From the NCBI GenBank assembly GCA_963766345.1, contig CAVXZL010000012.1, forward strand, positions 310,001 through 374,000: a DNA stretch of 64,000 nt, in the 5' to 3' direction. Under the pieces are notes generated by a model, which saw nothing but the letters and a program-made list of their open reading frames with translations, was not told the origin of the DNA and ran no database searches. The position numbers and the translations under genes were made by a program. This DNA is from DASVFB01 sp963766345 (GTDB lineage: Bacteria > Actinomycetota > Thermoleophilia > Gaiellales > Gaiellaceae). Below are positions 63,801-64,000 of the stretch, piece by piece. Numbering within the stretch: position 1 is the first letter of the stretch; the number at the start of each line of letters is the position of its first letter.

Positions 63801-64000
63801 GGCAGGGTCGCAGCGCCGTCGGGCCCGATCGAGGCCTGCACCGTCCCCTTGACGACGGTGGTCGCATGGCCCGCATTCACGGCGATCGCGCCGCCGGCAC
63901 CGGAGTCGAGCCTCGAGATCCCGGTAGCCGTCGTTTCCGCGTGGACGCGGAGGCTCTGCACGTCGACAACCGCTCCCTCGGCGATCGACGCCTTGGTGTC
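42889..64000 (-). CDS. Giant secreted multidomain protein with RTX, adhesin-like, Calx-beta and metzincin parts; 5' end outside window
   Basis: One gene of at least 21.1 kb (about 7000 residues) running in from the right edge, read N to C: beta-helix-like glycine/alanine-rich repeats, hemolysin-type GGxGxD repeats, nine adhesin-like repeats with EF-hand-like loops, a TPGFWKNN module, four Calx-beta repeats, and a C-terminal metzincin. The frame changes near 55888, 53481, 53105, 53042, 52384, 51495, 51259, 48071, 47656, 46819 and 44686; between breaks the frames are long and conserved in character, so I treat this as one gene with indels. A calcium-stabilised surface adhesin/protease is the inference. 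Its stop overlaps the next gene. Confidence 0.75.
42980..43400 (-). other. Metzincin-like metalloprotease domain of giant protein
   Basis: The last globular domain starts LEAAERRWIAAGVPAAR and contains HELGHALGLEH (43099-43131), the HExxHxxGxxH zinc site of metzincins, with a Met-turn-like GGVMDASLAPG just after it. VITLDSDAAGWGWFTD precedes it. The same order is known from C-termini of other bacterial giant surface proteins. It probably is a zinc peptidase; cleavage targets unknown. A short basic tail follows. Confidence 0.75.
43440..44890 (-). repeat. Four Calx-beta repeats of giant protein
   Basis: Four approximately 110-130-residue immunoglobulin-like modules with the Calx-beta pattern TEGNSG/TEGNGG, an SGDYTGGTGTLTFLPGQT-type strand and closing TVTIVNDE or GTIVNDD. 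They bind calcium in other proteins. The third repeat is divergent (SGAEQGQVPIVFTITRGA). A frame break occurs near 44686 in the first repeat. Confidence 0.8.
44890..45320 (-). other. TPGFWKNN module of giant protein
   Basis: About 140 residues opening TPGFWKNNADNKNAIAWPRN, then an alanine-rich region ending with FNKREADLDANGIIPTP. Between the adhesin-like repeats and the Calx-beta repeats. Similar openings are found in bacterial surface proteins; role not known. Confidence 0.6.
45370..49020 (-). repeat. Nine adhesin-like repeats with EF-hand-like loops
   Basis: Nine repeats with a period of about 400-430 bases. Each begins with an IKKAINAVDPLHPT-type segment, continues through WTYRVT and DDNGTPNNAADDFTPVY, and ends with a GDANLNGKLDPGEVW-type loop. 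Eight of the nine loops fit DxNxNGxLDxxE closely. The fold resembles the DUF11/SdrD-type surface repeats. Frame breaks at about 48071, 47656 and 46819 fall in this array. Confidence 0.75.
49300..52340 (-). repeat. RTX-like GGxGxD calcium-binding repeats
   Basis: A 3-kb block with many GGxGxD/xUx nonapeptides, e.g. GGPGDDVIYG, GGSGDDLIVGG, GGQGGDTILGNEGDDLI, GNDGNDDVIGG, irregularly spaced with intervening 40-100-residue inserts. This is the parallel beta-roll motif of RTX proteins that folds on calcium outside the cell. Breaks in frame near 51495 and 51259. Confidence 0.8.
58400..58610 (-). repeat. Internal duplicate segment B of giant protein
   Basis: Second copy of the module described at 61490-61690, about 3 kb downstream in the same gene and in the same frame, flanked by unrelated beta-rich sequence. 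Confidence 0.7.
61490..61690 (-). repeat. Internal duplicate segment A of giant protein
   Basis: A segment reading GATTIKVNSTAGLVAGHTIV, then TIKTVGTAGAGGTGVELTAAL, matches a second copy at 58400-58610 (GATNIKVSSVASLVAGQTIL, LTVGTAGESGTGITLTAAL). About 60 residues, roughly 60 percent identical by eye. It marks an internally duplicated beta module. Confidence 0.7.

Overview
The window is a GC-rich stretch of a bacterial chromosome, most likely from the actinobacterial class Thermoleophilia (Gaiellales or Solirubrobacterales) and possibly a metagenome-assembled genome. The evidence is strong GC3 bias, frequent GTG/TTG starts, many 1-4 bp stop/start overlaps, ThyX instead of ThyA, an MptA/FolE2-type GTP cyclohydrolase, ClpS without ClpA alongside, and many short domain proteins typical of that group. 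No rRNA, tRNA, CRISPR array, integrase or transposase was seen. The taxonomic placement is an inference.

Layout. 0-9 kb is mostly housekeeping: the tail of an FMN reductase, an aquaporin, the primary sigma factor, an asparaginase, an Fpg/Nei glycosylase, a MaoC hydratase, a degenerate histidine kinase, FolE2/MptA, ClpS, PlsY and two divergent superoxide dismutases. 9-12.3 kb has two secreted cupredoxin-like genes, both frame-broken, divergent from an ECF sigma/anti-sigma pair. 12.3-16.9 kb has ThyX, a VOC protein, a deleted phosphotransferase remnant, a DUF72 protein, a cyclodeaminase-like protein and a second ECF sigma with a small partner. 16.9-26.3 kb is a cyclic-nucleotide-flavoured stretch: an MFS/cNMP-binding fusion, a 77-aa acidic PDVEGH-repeat protein, an overlapping cNMP-sensor / cytosolic subtilase / GAF operon, an MBL hydrolase, and a 1120-aa class III cyclase with AAA-type ATPase and TPR-like region. 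26.5-30.9 kb is a five-gene overlapping catabolic-looking operon (kynureninase-like enzyme, alpha/beta hydrolase, SRPBCC, ornithine cyclodeaminase family, NAD epimerase). 30.9-33.8 kb is a CopCD copper-type membrane cluster. 33.8-35.6 kb has a YjbQ-like protein, a STAS protein and a quinone-oxidoreductase-like MDR. 35.7-40.2 kb is a carbohydrate-type ABC importer. 40.2-42.4 kb has a lipoprotein and a secreted protein.

The last third (42.9-64 kb, minus strand) is one giant secreted-protein gene entering from beyond the right edge. It encodes at least about 7000 residues: a beta-helix-like N-terminal part, glycine-rich RTX calcium-binding repeats, nine adhesin-like repeats each with an EF-hand-like loop, a TPGFWKNN module, four Calx-beta repeats and a C-terminal metzincin domain. 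A small cysteine-containing secreted protein is translationally coupled to its stop codon. The gene is cut by eleven frame breaks. Ten of these, and all the breaks in the MFS and cupredoxin genes, amount to one surplus base, which points to systematic sequence error or, less likely, something biological.
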